Below, piece after piece: positions 14,181-24,976 of a DNA stretch of 64,000 nucleotides (position 1 is the stretch's first letter; every line of letters begins with the position of its first letter). The stretch spans positions 5,930,893-5,994,892 of the forward strand of contig VZTG01005248.1 in the NCBI GenBank assembly GCA_013397845.1, in the 5' to 3' direction. A model generated the notes under the pieces. It ran no database searches, was not told the DNA's origin, and was given only the letters and a program-made list of their open reading frames with translations. Source of the stretch: Melanocharis versteri (Eukaryota; Chordata; Aves; Passeriformes; Melanocharitidae). The translations under genes were made by a program, and so were the position numbers.

Positions 14181-15177
14181 AAATTTGCTGAGGTCATTAA
14201 AATCTGTGAGATCTGACATTAATTACATTAAACTCATCATTCCTTTGTAGTAGTATAAAGTGTGCCCTTAAGAAATGTGTGTAAAACTTGGAGGCATGAA
14301 CTAGTGTCTCTATTCTACATAGCACGTTGATAAATTATTTGGAAAATCTAGAATTGTTTTAGAACAATATAAAATTTAGGAGAAATCTAAGAATCATGGA
14401 AGATATAGTAAAAGGGCCAAAACCAAAATGCTCAAAACTTGCAATATTAAGAATGACGTTTATGGTGTGATCTTTAAAAGTGCAGAAACATCTGCTGTTC
14501 TCATAAAACTGTAACCAATTTGCATTTTGTGACCAACAGTTTTGAAACTGTTCCATGAGAAAACTTTTTTTTTCAGTCCTTTCCAGGAAATTTCAGTGCT
14601 AATTTGCTTTCTAGATTCCCTACAGAGAACTTCCAGAATATTCATATTAAGGCTGATAAGTGGATAATGCAGGATAATCAAAGGCCCAGCAATGGCCAGC
14701 GGGTCCCTACGAACTTGGGTTTTTTTATGGCATCTAAAAAAAAATAATGTTTCTTGAACAAATTGTATTTTTTTTATGGAGGAAATAGTCTAAAATTAAA
14801 TCATTTGATAACATTAAGAGAATAAAATTAAAATAGTAAATTTATTCATCATTAATTAAAACAGAAAACAAGGCAAGGTAGGTAACAGACATTCTGAGAG
14901 CACACTGAGTTAGCAAATGAGTGAAATGATTGACACCTGGCCAGTGCTGCCATATTGCATCTCTACAGTGTTCTCAGGTAATGTTTGGAAACATATTCAC
15001 TGCAATATTTCCAGTGGAATTTAGTAGGAATGAAGAATAAGGTTTCAACCACCATTTTCTTTCCTTGCTGTGGAACGTTACTCCTTTTCAACTGTGATGC
15101 TCAACGATATTTCGAGGCAAATTGATAATGCTAAATGATCATATGATTTCATTCAATTACAAATCTGTCTAGTTTAA

Positions 15178-15231
15178 AAAACCAACCAACCAATCAGCCA
15201 ACCAACCAACCAACCAACCAACCAACCAACC
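15178..15231. repeat. (CCAA)n microsatellite
   Basis: About 12 units of CCAA, one of them altered to caatcagc, ending 2 bp before the 20-bp contig overlap. The repeat probably caused the contig break. Confidence 0.95.
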
Positions 15232-15252
15232 GTGTATAATGAACATCTGTTT

Positions 15253-15253
15253 N
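15253..15253. other. Single-N contig join 1
   Basis: One N after tgaacatctgttt. The 20 bases before it (15233-15252) are identical to the 20 bases after the second N (15691-15710), which shows that the contig placed here is not the true neighbour. Confidence 0.95.
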
Positions 15254-15509
15254 TAGCATTGATTCATTGTATTAAGAGTATTCAAGATAATGGAAGATTT
15301 CTATTTATCTAGATCATGTTTGACTAGAATTTCCTGTAAGTGTGTAACATCTGAACTTTTAGAGAGTTTGCAATGTGAATTAGTATGACTGAGTTTTTTG
15401 TGAAACCTGCCATGTGTTTGCTAGGCTGTCACCCCGATGCACTAGGAACTGAAACTGAGGACTATTGCAATGAACAGTAGATTGTCTTTAAATACCTTTT
15501 TATTTCTGT

Positions 15510-15689
15510 ACCTCATTTTCATCCTGTTAGTTTTCTCTAAAAGTCCTAAACCTTCTACCTCTGCAAAGGAAGAATTAAAAGGAAAACAGAAAGTAATGAA
15601 ACCTGGTTTAATTGCAGGGCTGAAAATTGCTTCAGATAGATTTTGGAGTTGCAAATCATTCTTAGGTGGATGTTTTAGGAGAGTTTGCT
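15510..15689. repeat. 180-bp direct duplicate, copy 1 (assembly overlap)
   Basis: Begins acctcattttcatcctgtta and ends gagagtttgct at an N. Copy 2 (16066-16245) differs at only three positions, all C/T. One copy ends exactly at a contig edge and the other begins exactly at one, which is the signature of an unmerged overlap, possibly of two alleles. Confidence 0.93.
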
Positions 15690-15690
15690 N
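15690..15690. other. Single-N contig join 2
   Basis: One N after gagtttgct. The 180 bases before it overlap the 180 bases that follow the third N. Confidence 0.95.
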
Positions 15691-15843
15691 TGTATAATGA
15701 ACATCTGTTTGTTCTAAATCTCATTTTATTCTAAATTTCCTTATTAGTCGTTCTTCACTATTGCAAGTCCTGTGTTGGTAAATTCTTTTTATAATTCTTG
15801 TGGTTAAAAAAGAGAAAATTAAATAGGAAAAGAAAAAAAGATA

Positions 15844-15893
15844 TTATTAATATCATTTATTATTATTATTATTATTACTATCATCATCATTAA
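15844..15893. repeat. (ATT)n/(ATC)n microsatellite
   Basis: A run of seven TTA/ATT units (15856-15878) followed by three ATC units, inside the misplaced contig 15691-16064. Confidence 0.9.
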
Positions 15894-16064
15894 CTGTTGT
15901 AATCAGTTGGTGAGCTTAAAATCATTAAAATTAATACCTTTGTCAGAAACACTTTACATTACATATTCAGGACCTTTCTGGCCTGGGAGTTTTAATATAG
16001 AAGATCAGACCCTAATTGTGCACGTACATGTGTAAGAAGGGGTGGAGGTGTAGGGGTGGAGGGG

Positions 16065-16065
16065 N
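16065..16065. other. Single-N contig join 3
   Basis: One N following a G-rich run (ggggtggaggtgtaggggtg then gagggg), a sequence type that commonly ends contigs. Confidence 0.95.
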
Positions 16066-16245
16066 ACCTCATTTTCATCCTGTTAGTTTTCTCTAAAAGT
16101 CCTAAACCTTCTACCTCTGCAAAGGAAGAATTAAAAGGAAAACAGAAAGTAATGAAACCTGGTTTAATTGCAGGGCTGAAAATTGTTTCAGATAGATTTT
16201 GGAGCTGCAAATTATTCTTAGGTGGATGTTTTAGGAGAGTTTGCT
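16066..16245. repeat. 180-bp direct duplicate, copy 2 (assembly overlap)
   Basis: Starts on the base after the third N and matches 15510-15689 at 177 of 180 positions. Unlike copy 1 it continues into unique intron sequence. Confidence 0.93.
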
Positions 16246-19200
16246 TGTATATTGTCAGATTTTTTTGGCAGAATTATTAAAATAAAGTAACATATTGGAT
16301 TTCTGTAGCAAGAACTTTATAATAGGTACACTTTTACTGTTGAGCTGATATCACCATGAATAATTTTCTTGACTGCCTTTTACGCTGCGCATTTTCACAG
16401 GATTTACTGCATTTGTATTCCTAAAAATGCTAGTTTGCTGGAAATGTTCATAGATGAGATTTTTAATGCTTTTGTCTCAAGGAAAAATTAATATGTAAGT
16501 TTTTGCATATATTTGTACTCATCACCAAAATCACAGATGTGAGGTATATGCCTGCTAGATTTTCACATGTGTCAAAGTAATAAAACCCAGTCCTCTAACA
16601 GTTTAACTTTTACTTGTTCCATTCCTATTTAGCACATATAAAAGTGGTGCAAAACCAAAAATGTTTTGGAGGGATTAGGAGCATGTGGTCAGTATGCATG
16701 CCAGGGTTTAATCTCCCTAAAGGTTTAAAGAACAGTGATAAAAGCGAAATCCACTTTCTGCTAAAGCTAACAAATAAACAAGAAGGCATATCCAGAGGAG
16801 GAATAACTCTGTTTTTTTCCAATAATAAATGGCTTTGCATACTAATAGGAAGACCTGCTAGACTGCTGGAGGTGAGGAGGGATTAGCATCAATTTGTGTT
16901 TTAGCACTGCAGGAGGTTCCTAATTCTAGGGCAGCTCCTGTCAGACTCGCCCTAGCAATCCAAGGACTGAAGCAATTTTTCCTACCTAATTCATACTAAA
17001 TGGCAGACTCTTGTAAATATAAGCAGAGGAAAAGAGCACCCTCAACACTGAGTCAGCATCAGACCTGTTTTCAAAAGTTGTTTTCATCCTGCTCACATTG
17101 ATGCATGTTTTGTTCTTTCCATTGCCATGAAAATTATTTCTCAATAAATTTTATATTCTACATATACATCTTCACCGAAAAGTATTTTCTCTTGCTTCTC
17201 TGTTTCTGGCTAGTCAAAGTAGGCTTCTCTGAATCATCTGTGACCTATCTGATACAGCTGTATCTTTTTGAGAGAAAAAAAAGAAATTATAAACTCAAAT
17301 AAACCAATTACATGCCACAAAAATAGTGCTGTATTGACACCCCTACATTTCTGCTGATCTCTCTTCTTTGGCTTCTGGGTAGTGTTTTATGTGAAGAATA
17401 AACAACCTACAAACTTCAGCCTATGCTAGCTTTTCTATTATCCTGAGCATAATGAGACCAGGTGGGCTTATAGAAGCCAAAGCTCTTAGAATATTAAGGT
17501 AGCATTTTAGTTTACATATTTTAAAAATAACTCAATAATTAGATGTGTCTGGTTCAAAACAGAGTCTCAAATAGACAGAGATGAATAATAACCCTTAGGC
17601 TCCTGTTTTAGAACAGGATGTTTCTTCCTTTTACAAGACCTTTCAGTTTTTAGCAATATAAGATCAATCCATGCCTAATCTTACTATGAAAAATGTAAGT
17701 TCCATTTCCACAGGATGTTTTGGTATAGTCACTTCGCAGTAAATGCAGATGGATAAAAATAATAGAAGGGAGTGGGATGAGAAAAAATCATGATGTACAG
17801 ATAAAAAATAAGTCTTTGACTTGAATGTGAGACCTTGGTTCAGAGGGAGACTTGAATTGGTGATGTATTGTGATCTCATAACACTCAGCCTCTCTATCTT
17901 ACTTTTTCTAAAGACTCCACAACCCCTTAAAATCATTCCATTTTGAGATAGATGTGTATGCTGGAATCGAAAATATTTTCATAAAATTCATAAAATTTTA
18001 GCCAAGCTTACTGTCAGAGGTGTGACCCCTCAATGCTATAATAGAGACCATGCTCAGGTCAGTATAGCACCAGGAGAACCTTGATTTTCTTAGCCATTTA
18101 CTTGGTATTTGACAGAAGGGTGTTCTCTGTAAGAACAATCCTTTTTACTCTTCAAAATACTGTGGCACTGAGCTAATGTTATATTAGAAGTCCTAGTACA
18201 ATTTTGAAGGTGCTCAGAGCTCTATGTGTGCAGTTTGAACAGTGCTGATAGTCATATTGGTGGAGTAAATCTTTATTCCTTACCCCCTCACCCCTCACCC
18301 AATCTAAATTAGTAAATACAGAATGCAGTTGTTTATCTTCTGAGTTTTACAGAAAATTGAGTTCTAATGAAATATTAATTGCTAAAGATGTGCAATACTT
18401 AATTGTGTTTGTGTAACAACAATGTAGTTTTTCTTCATTATATAAAAACTTTGAAAGAAGGCACAAAAAATTTTATTTTGAGGAGCTGAAACTGAGTTCA
18501 TGTGAAGCCTCTGGTAAAGTTTTCTGGTGTTCAGCTGTGTGCTGTTGAGATGCCTCATATCATTTATGTCACACTGCATAAAAGAACAACAATAATATAA
18601 CTGGATATCATCATTGTCTTAAATTCAGAAATTCAACATGACAGGAAATGTCTAAAACAGTCTTGGGGTCGGGGGAATCAATTAGCTTGCTCCAATTTAT
18701 AAAGCAATTTTTTTGATCTTATATGAGGTATATGAATTGCCCAAGCACTCCCTTAACATTTTAATCGTTATGTGTTACTGATGTTATGCTATCACAATTC
18801 TGTACTTGTAACATTTGATTTTTCTGTTGTCTATTTGAACATTTAGATCCAAATTCTCTTCCATCTTCACAGAGTTGTGCATTGTGCATGATTTGTGTAC
18901 TAGAAATCTTCATTTATGCAATGATATTAATACTTGGAAGACATAATTTTGTTCTCAGGCTGCAAAAGATATTTGCAGATCAAACAGAACACAGTTTTAG
19001 TAGTAATTTATAAAATTATTACTTGTGTGGTTTTTTGGGCTCGATTTTCATGGTCTGTCTCCTCACTGTTTTTCTAAAGCTGCCTCTTGTTGATTAGAAA
19101 TGCTTATCTCTTTGTGGGTTTTTTTGCATTCGCAGAATTCACACTTGAAATTGATGTGCGTTGCTCAGAGGGCACACACTCAAGTTTGCACGTGCTTGTA

Positions 19201-20738
19201 AATACTTTATGTTTACATATATGCATCCCACAAAATCTGTGCTTTTAAACATAGAAACTGATTTTTGAGCATCCGTTTTCTTTAGAGGCCTTTAGCAACA
19301 GGTGGGTAACTGGACTTCCAAAGTAGGAAATCCAGAGATTTCCCCCATAATCATTATGGATTATCAGGGTTAGTAGATTTGGTAGTGAAAAAAAACCAAA
19401 AAAAAAATTCATAACTGATCTGTTTCCAAACTAAACATGTACATTTCACCCATTTTTTTTCTCTGAGCCTAAGAACATATAGCTGGCCTAATTCTGATCA
19501 TGAGAATCTAAACTTGAAGTGATATTATTCAAGTCAAGAGTGTGATCTAGATTTTCAAGATGTCATATGTATTACATCTGATCATTTATCTTCAAGACAC
19601 ATTAAATTAATTGTGTTTGCTTTAATCAATCTTCTTCTCCTTTATGTTTGAAGAAGCCCTTGGGCAGAATTGTGTGTTGTCAAGGCACAGAGCTAATTGC
19701 TGTCATTAATTCACCACAGAGAAAGTAAAAGCCTGGTGTCACAGATAGGAAAAGGGATGTCAGCAGTGTCATTAATAAGCATTTTAAAAAAACAAACTGA
19801 AATATGTAATAGCCATTGATTGAATAGATAGCATAAATAATGAAGAAACAGATATTAGAAACTGGTGTTAAGGATGTCAATGAAGATAATTTTATGAATG
19901 ATTCATCATCTGGGACTGAGGTTTAAATTCTCCAAACTAGAAATGTCTGAAGAAAACTCTGCCATGTCAGAATTTCCTTGAAGTTTTTTCAGGCATGAGA
20001 CTGTCTTTTACTTCAGCATCTTCTTGCTGAAGAGCTACACACGATTTTTACTGACATATGTTGGTATGATAGCATGTTAGTGCAAAGTTTTGCAGGTGGC
20101 TTAGGGGGGTCACTCTTGCAGGGGGCAGTCCACAGTAAAGGTGTGAAATAGCCGCTGGTGCCAAAAACTCTGTCAATAGGCTTTGTTTAAGCTGAGGCAG
20201 ACATGAAAATGTGTGTAGACTTGTTTGTGTGCTGACACCAGCATAAAACAAAAATATAGTTATTGAAATCAATATGGTTATATCAACATTTTGTCAGTGC
20301 TGCTTGTTAAAGGATTGTAAGGCCTGACCTTGTCCTATTTCTGCCTGTGATTTCAATACGAACAATGCCTCCACAAACCTAATTTACTTGTTTGCTGTAT
20401 GGTCTATTTATATACTGTGTATATGGCTACAATTCATTAAATACTGCCGAGGTCTCCAAGATACAGAGTTCTGTGGAGAAAGGTATGATAAGCTTTCATA
20501 ATTACTTTACTTTCCTCATCCGTGTGACGTCAGCAAAGCTCAGAAAAGAGATGGATAAATATTTTTTTCATAGCAATGGACAGCTTGGATACAGAAATAC
20601 CTCAACTGTTGTGCAATGACTGTAAATTGGCTGTGGTCTCTGATATGTAAATTAAGGACTATTTTGATAGATGCATTTTTTTACTCATAGTGACAACAAT
20701 TTTAATGACCTAAGATCCTACTTTGGATGCCAAATCAA

Positions 20739-20786
20739 GGAATTTATAGTGGTATAAGTTCTGGAATTTATAATGGTGTAAGTTCC
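20739..20786. repeat. 24-bp tandem duplication
   Basis: Two adjacent units, ggaatttatagtggtataag+ttct and ggaatttataatggtgtaag+ttcc, differing at three positions. A local duplication with no evident function. Confidence 0.9.
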
Positions 20787-22380
20787 ACTTTGCACAAAGT
20801 AGATGCCAGGTGATTAATTTCTTTCACTCTTTTAGAATCCTTGACAATGAGGAAAATTACTTACCAATCATACTTAGTTCTTCTGAAGGTATAACAGTTT
20901 ACCTGAAAATGTGAGGTTTGATGTACTTCTTTGGGCATCCCAGTGAGTTTAAAACAATGGCGATATAAGCCCTCTTATTTCAGTTCTTCTGTTTCTTCCT
21001 GACTCCTAATAAGAGTCCTCTCATTTTCTGACGGCTGCTTCCTTGCCCAAATAATACCTTAAACAACATTAAAATCAGGATCAAAAATTGCAGTTGTGTT
21101 TTCTTTCTGTCTTCTAAGGTAATGATCTCTTTATCTGAATTTTATCTCCCAGTAATAAACTAATGTGTATGCTGGGCTACTCTGCTTCCTTAAATGCTTA
21201 AAATGGTATAAAATATCCTGGGAAATTTTAAAGAATGCAAGATTAATATAGACTGTATTTACACTGGCAATTGTCATACAGTTTCTTTATGGGTAGATAT
21301 TCTGCTATGGCTCTTTCATCTACTGATATCCAAGGCAGTATTGAACACAGAGGAATGAAATTTTGAGTGTTATGCAAAGAAATGAGTATGTGGATAGTGT
21401 ATCTAAACAGTGGATATTTGCCTCTATGATCTAAATGTGAAATAAAATTGTAATTGTAAACTTATAGATAATGTTTATGCTACTATCATTGAGTTTTTCC
21501 TTTATCATGTTCCTCAAGAGGTTGTTTACTCTATTCTTCTAGTACTGTCAGGCAAAATGTGTTTACAAGTCTAGCAATCCCATAATCTTTCCCAAGTAGT
21601 TACTTTTTTTTTTTAATTAACAAATACCACAACATATAAATCATCCTTCTCTTTTCTCTCAGCCTGTTTTGACAGCCTTTTACTACTGGAGTCAGAAGAA
21701 CTAACACCTGAAACACAGTTATTACTCTGGACAGGCAGTAAACACTTCATTTTTTGAATAAACATATTTAGGTTGCTTCCCGTGAAAAAGATGGTAATAT
21801 TCTATTATTGAATAATTAACTCCTTAAACTTGTTTCACAAGCCCATTGTGCCATTATCGTCATTTGGATGTCAAACCTTTCATTCCTACCAGCCAGGGGG
21901 AACATGTTAAAGGCCTGCTTAAGACAGGGCCTTGAAAATTTGCTTTTGCATGGCAAATTTTGTTTGAGTCAGAATTAGTTTGCTGCTATCCTAGGCAGAG
22001 AAACTATGAGAGATGTTTATATATAAAAATGCTAATGAGAATGAGCAAAAAGGGGAAGATAGATGTTTAAAAAATAATCAAGAACTGACAACTGGAATAA
22101 AGTTTTAACTTTGGACAATCTAGATTTATTTTCTTGTATAGCTCAGTGCAACAAGTCATTGAAATTAACTGAAATTTTTATTTTAGACTGAAATGTAACA
22201 TATTTTCTAGTTAAGTGAGGTCAGGAGGTGAAACTGCAGCACTCCTTTGTTGGATTCAGGTTACATTTTGCTGTACTTATCATTAACAATTCAGTTGAAG
22301 ATTCAGGATAAATGTGAGAACAATTTTCTTACATGCCACTAGTTATACAAAATTAAATAACAAAAAGAAATTCTGGAGGC

Positions 22381-22399
22381 AAAAAAAAAAAAAAAAAAA
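22381..22399. repeat. Poly(A) run of 19
   Basis: Nineteen consecutive A. No recognisable retroposed sequence precedes it, so it may be just a homopolymer. Confidence 0.9.
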
Positions 22400-23128
22400 T
22401 CAAGCAGAAGTAAATATATGTTCTGATAGATTGACAGAGGAGGTGTCAAAAGCACAGCATTGCTCTTTCTTAAGGCTGCCCTGGCCCGCTTTCTGGGAAG
22501 CTCATGTCAAAGATAATGGAACTCTGTCCTAGAAGCCTCCTGTGCTGAGGCTCTCGGTCTCTCTGCTGCTTTAGCCAGGGCCCTCACAAGCATTTACAGA
22601 ATTGGATGATGCAGAAAAACAGTGAGAGAAGCCTCCAGGGAAACAGAGGGAGCAACAGCATAGAGCTCAGTTGACATGATTTCATTGCTTGCTTAAGCAC
22701 TTGTGGTTTTTATAGATATAAATTTGATAGCAGATCTTGTTTAAAAATTATATATTAATATGTTATGCTTGTATTTTTCCAGGTCTGCTGAATGGCTGAT
22801 ATAAAATATGTGTTCTAATGTGCTGCAATGATTTAAGACCTAATTATGTAGTTATCCTCCTACAATCAGAGTTCAATGAAGTGCTCAATTTCATAGCTCC
22901 TTTTTGTAGAAATGACTTGCAATGTGGAAAAATCTCATAAAATTCTTTGGCAATCACACTTGCCAGTTAAATCGATGTCAATAACGCATGGTTGGTGTAA
23001 TATTTCTTACAGCAATTAATGGAGCATACTTCTCTTACTCACTTGTGCTTAGCTTATGGTCAGACTGATTTCGTTGTGTCTGTACACACCCACTCACCAT
23101 ATTTTAAAAACAATTATAACAATTTCTT

Positions 23129-23157
23129 ATACATACATATACACACACACACATATA
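23129..23157. repeat. Short (CA)n/(CATA)n tract
   Basis: Reads atacatacatatacacacac then acacatata, an imperfect dinucleotide and tetranucleotide repeat. Confidence 0.8.
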
Positions 23158-23912
23158 AAAATTATTAGATATATAAAATACGGTAGTTCACCAGTCTCTA
23201 ATTTCAGAACTTTATCAAATGTCTTTCAGTTTAATTAAATAAAGCCATTAAATAGCCTTGAAACTCTTGCCTTTAGATTACTTTTTAAAGTTTGGACATT
23301 TTGTGAGAATATTTACCAAAACTTTTTTCTTAAACACACAAGGAAAAGTATCCTGTCATTCTGCTGACTGGCAGCTCTGAGGTTGGGATCATTATTGGCT
23401 GTTAAAATAGATAGAAAACATGCACTCCTGAAATACTGTAATGTAAGCTTTCTTTTTAGAAGCAGCCTGGGAGCTAACCTTTGCTTGTATCCTAAAGGAA
23501 TTAGGATGTTGTGCCTTCTTAATAAGTTTTTACAAATATTTAAGTTATTGCCTTCTTAGGGAAGACATTTTCAGTGCATCTGGAGAAAACAGATAAAGTG
23601 AGATCTATTAGAGCAGTAAACCAGTCCTGAATTTCATGTTCAGTCGATCTGACTTTTGTATTTATTACTACATTTTATCCAGGAAAACCATAATTCCTAA
23701 AACAGTAAGAAACACCATAAGAAAAAGAAAAAAAAAAGAAGCAAAGTGCCACTCAGCATTTTAATAAATGATGAGCTAAACCAGATCTTTCTTGCTTTTA
23801 TATAATCTCAAAGTGAAATCTAATTTTAATTTACAGATGTATAGAGTAGAAATACATGGGCACTGAAAAATAGACCTGTGACTACTAGTCAAGTTGAATG
23901 CAACAAAACTAG

Positions 23913-23917
23913 GAGAG
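23913..23917. repeat. Target-site duplication, left copy (GAGAG)
   Basis: Five bases directly before the LTR terminus TGTAG. They are identical to 24972-24976 directly after the other terminus, as made by retroviral integrase. Confidence 0.85.
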
Positions 23918-24971
23918 TGTAGTGGGTCAATGCTGGCTAGATGCCAGGCACCCACCAAAGCCCCTCTCTCACTCCTCCCTGCAGCTGGACAGGGGAGAGA
24001 AAAAAAAAGGGTTCATGGGTTGAGATAAGGACTGGAACAAATCACTCATCAAATATCATCATGGGCAAAACAAGCTCAAATTAGAGATATTAGTTGAATT
24101 TATTGCTAACAAAATCAGAGCAGGATAATAAGAAGTAAAATGAGACATTAAAAACCCCTTCCCCCCACATCTCTCCCCATCTCAGTTCTATGTCCTCCCT
24201 GCCAGTGACACAGGGAGATGGGAATGGGGATTGAGGTCAGTTCATCACACTTTGTTTTTCCTGCTGCTCAGGGAAAGGAGTTGTTCCCCTTCTGCACCAC
24301 GGGGTCCCCCACATGGGAGACAGTGCTCTGTGACCCTGTCCAACGTGAGCCCTTCTCATTAGCAACAGATCTCTGTGAACTGCTGCAACTTGAGTCCATC
24401 CCACCCCTCAAACAGCTGCAGCATGGGCCACTCTTCCACAGGGTGCAGTCCTTCAAGGACAGGCTGCTCCAGCATGGGCTTCTCTTTCCATGGGCCTTCC
24501 ACGGGTTCATAGCCTCCTCTCAGGCTGCTCCAGGATGAGTGTCCTCCATGGGCTGCAGATGGATCTCTGCATCCCCATGGATCTCCATGAGCTGCAGGGA
24601 CACAGCTGCTTCTCCATGTTGGCACCATGGGTGGTAAAGGAATCTTGGCTCCGATGCCTGGATCATCGCCACCCCTTCCTTCTGCGCTGACCTTGGAGTG
24701 TGCAGAGTTGTTCCTCTCACCTGTTCTCACTCCGCTCTTCTCTGGCCGCAGTTACGAGTGTGAAATAACTTTTTTTCTTCTTCTTAAATCTGTTGTCACA
24801 GCGGCATTACCGCCATTTCAAACTGGCCCAACCTTGACCAGCGGCATGTCCATCTTTGGAGCCACCAGGGAATGGCTCTGCTGGACACGAAGGAAGCTTC
24901 TGGTAGCTTCTCAAAGAAGCCACCCCTGTATCCCCCCCACTACCAAAGCTTGGCCATGCAAATCCAATGCA
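23918..24971 (-). mobile_element. Solo LTR of an endogenous retrovirus, probably avian ERVL-like, antisense
   Basis: About 1054 bp bounded on the plus strand by TGTAGTGGGTC and AATCCAATGCA, that is TG...CA ends. It is flanked by an exact 5-bp duplication, GAGAG, at 23913-23917 and 24972-24976. Plus-strand blocks such as gatgccaggcacccaccaaa, agctggacaggggagagaaa and cagctgcttctccatgttgg follow a bird LTR type I recall. On the minus strand an AATAAA at 24104-24099 fits the polyadenylation signal, which sets the orientation. The middle carries imperfect repeats of a unit containing ctgctccagcatgggc. No internal retroviral genes are present, so it is the product of LTR-LTR recombination. The open frames inside it are incidental. 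A 5-bp duplication fits the ERVL class (inference). Confidence 0.9.
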
Positions 24972-24976
24972 GAGAG
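24972..24976. repeat. Target-site duplication, right copy (GAGAG)
   Basis: Exact partner of 23913-23917. The pair fixes the LTR boundaries to the base. Confidence 0.85.

Larger units (their letters stand above)
16246..23912. other. Intron sequence, no gene seen
   Basis: Mostly AT-rich unique sequence. A patch at about 22440-22660 is richer in G+C (ggctgccctggcccgctttc; agaagcctcctgtgctgagg). It has no recognised repeat or open frame of note and could be a regulatory island or an unrecognised repeat. Confidence 0.55.

Noticed and set aside
15470..16280. Two near-identical open frames suggesting a duplicated small gene
   Set aside because: They are the two copies of the contig overlap; the duplication is an assembly artefact and the frames have no recognisable content.
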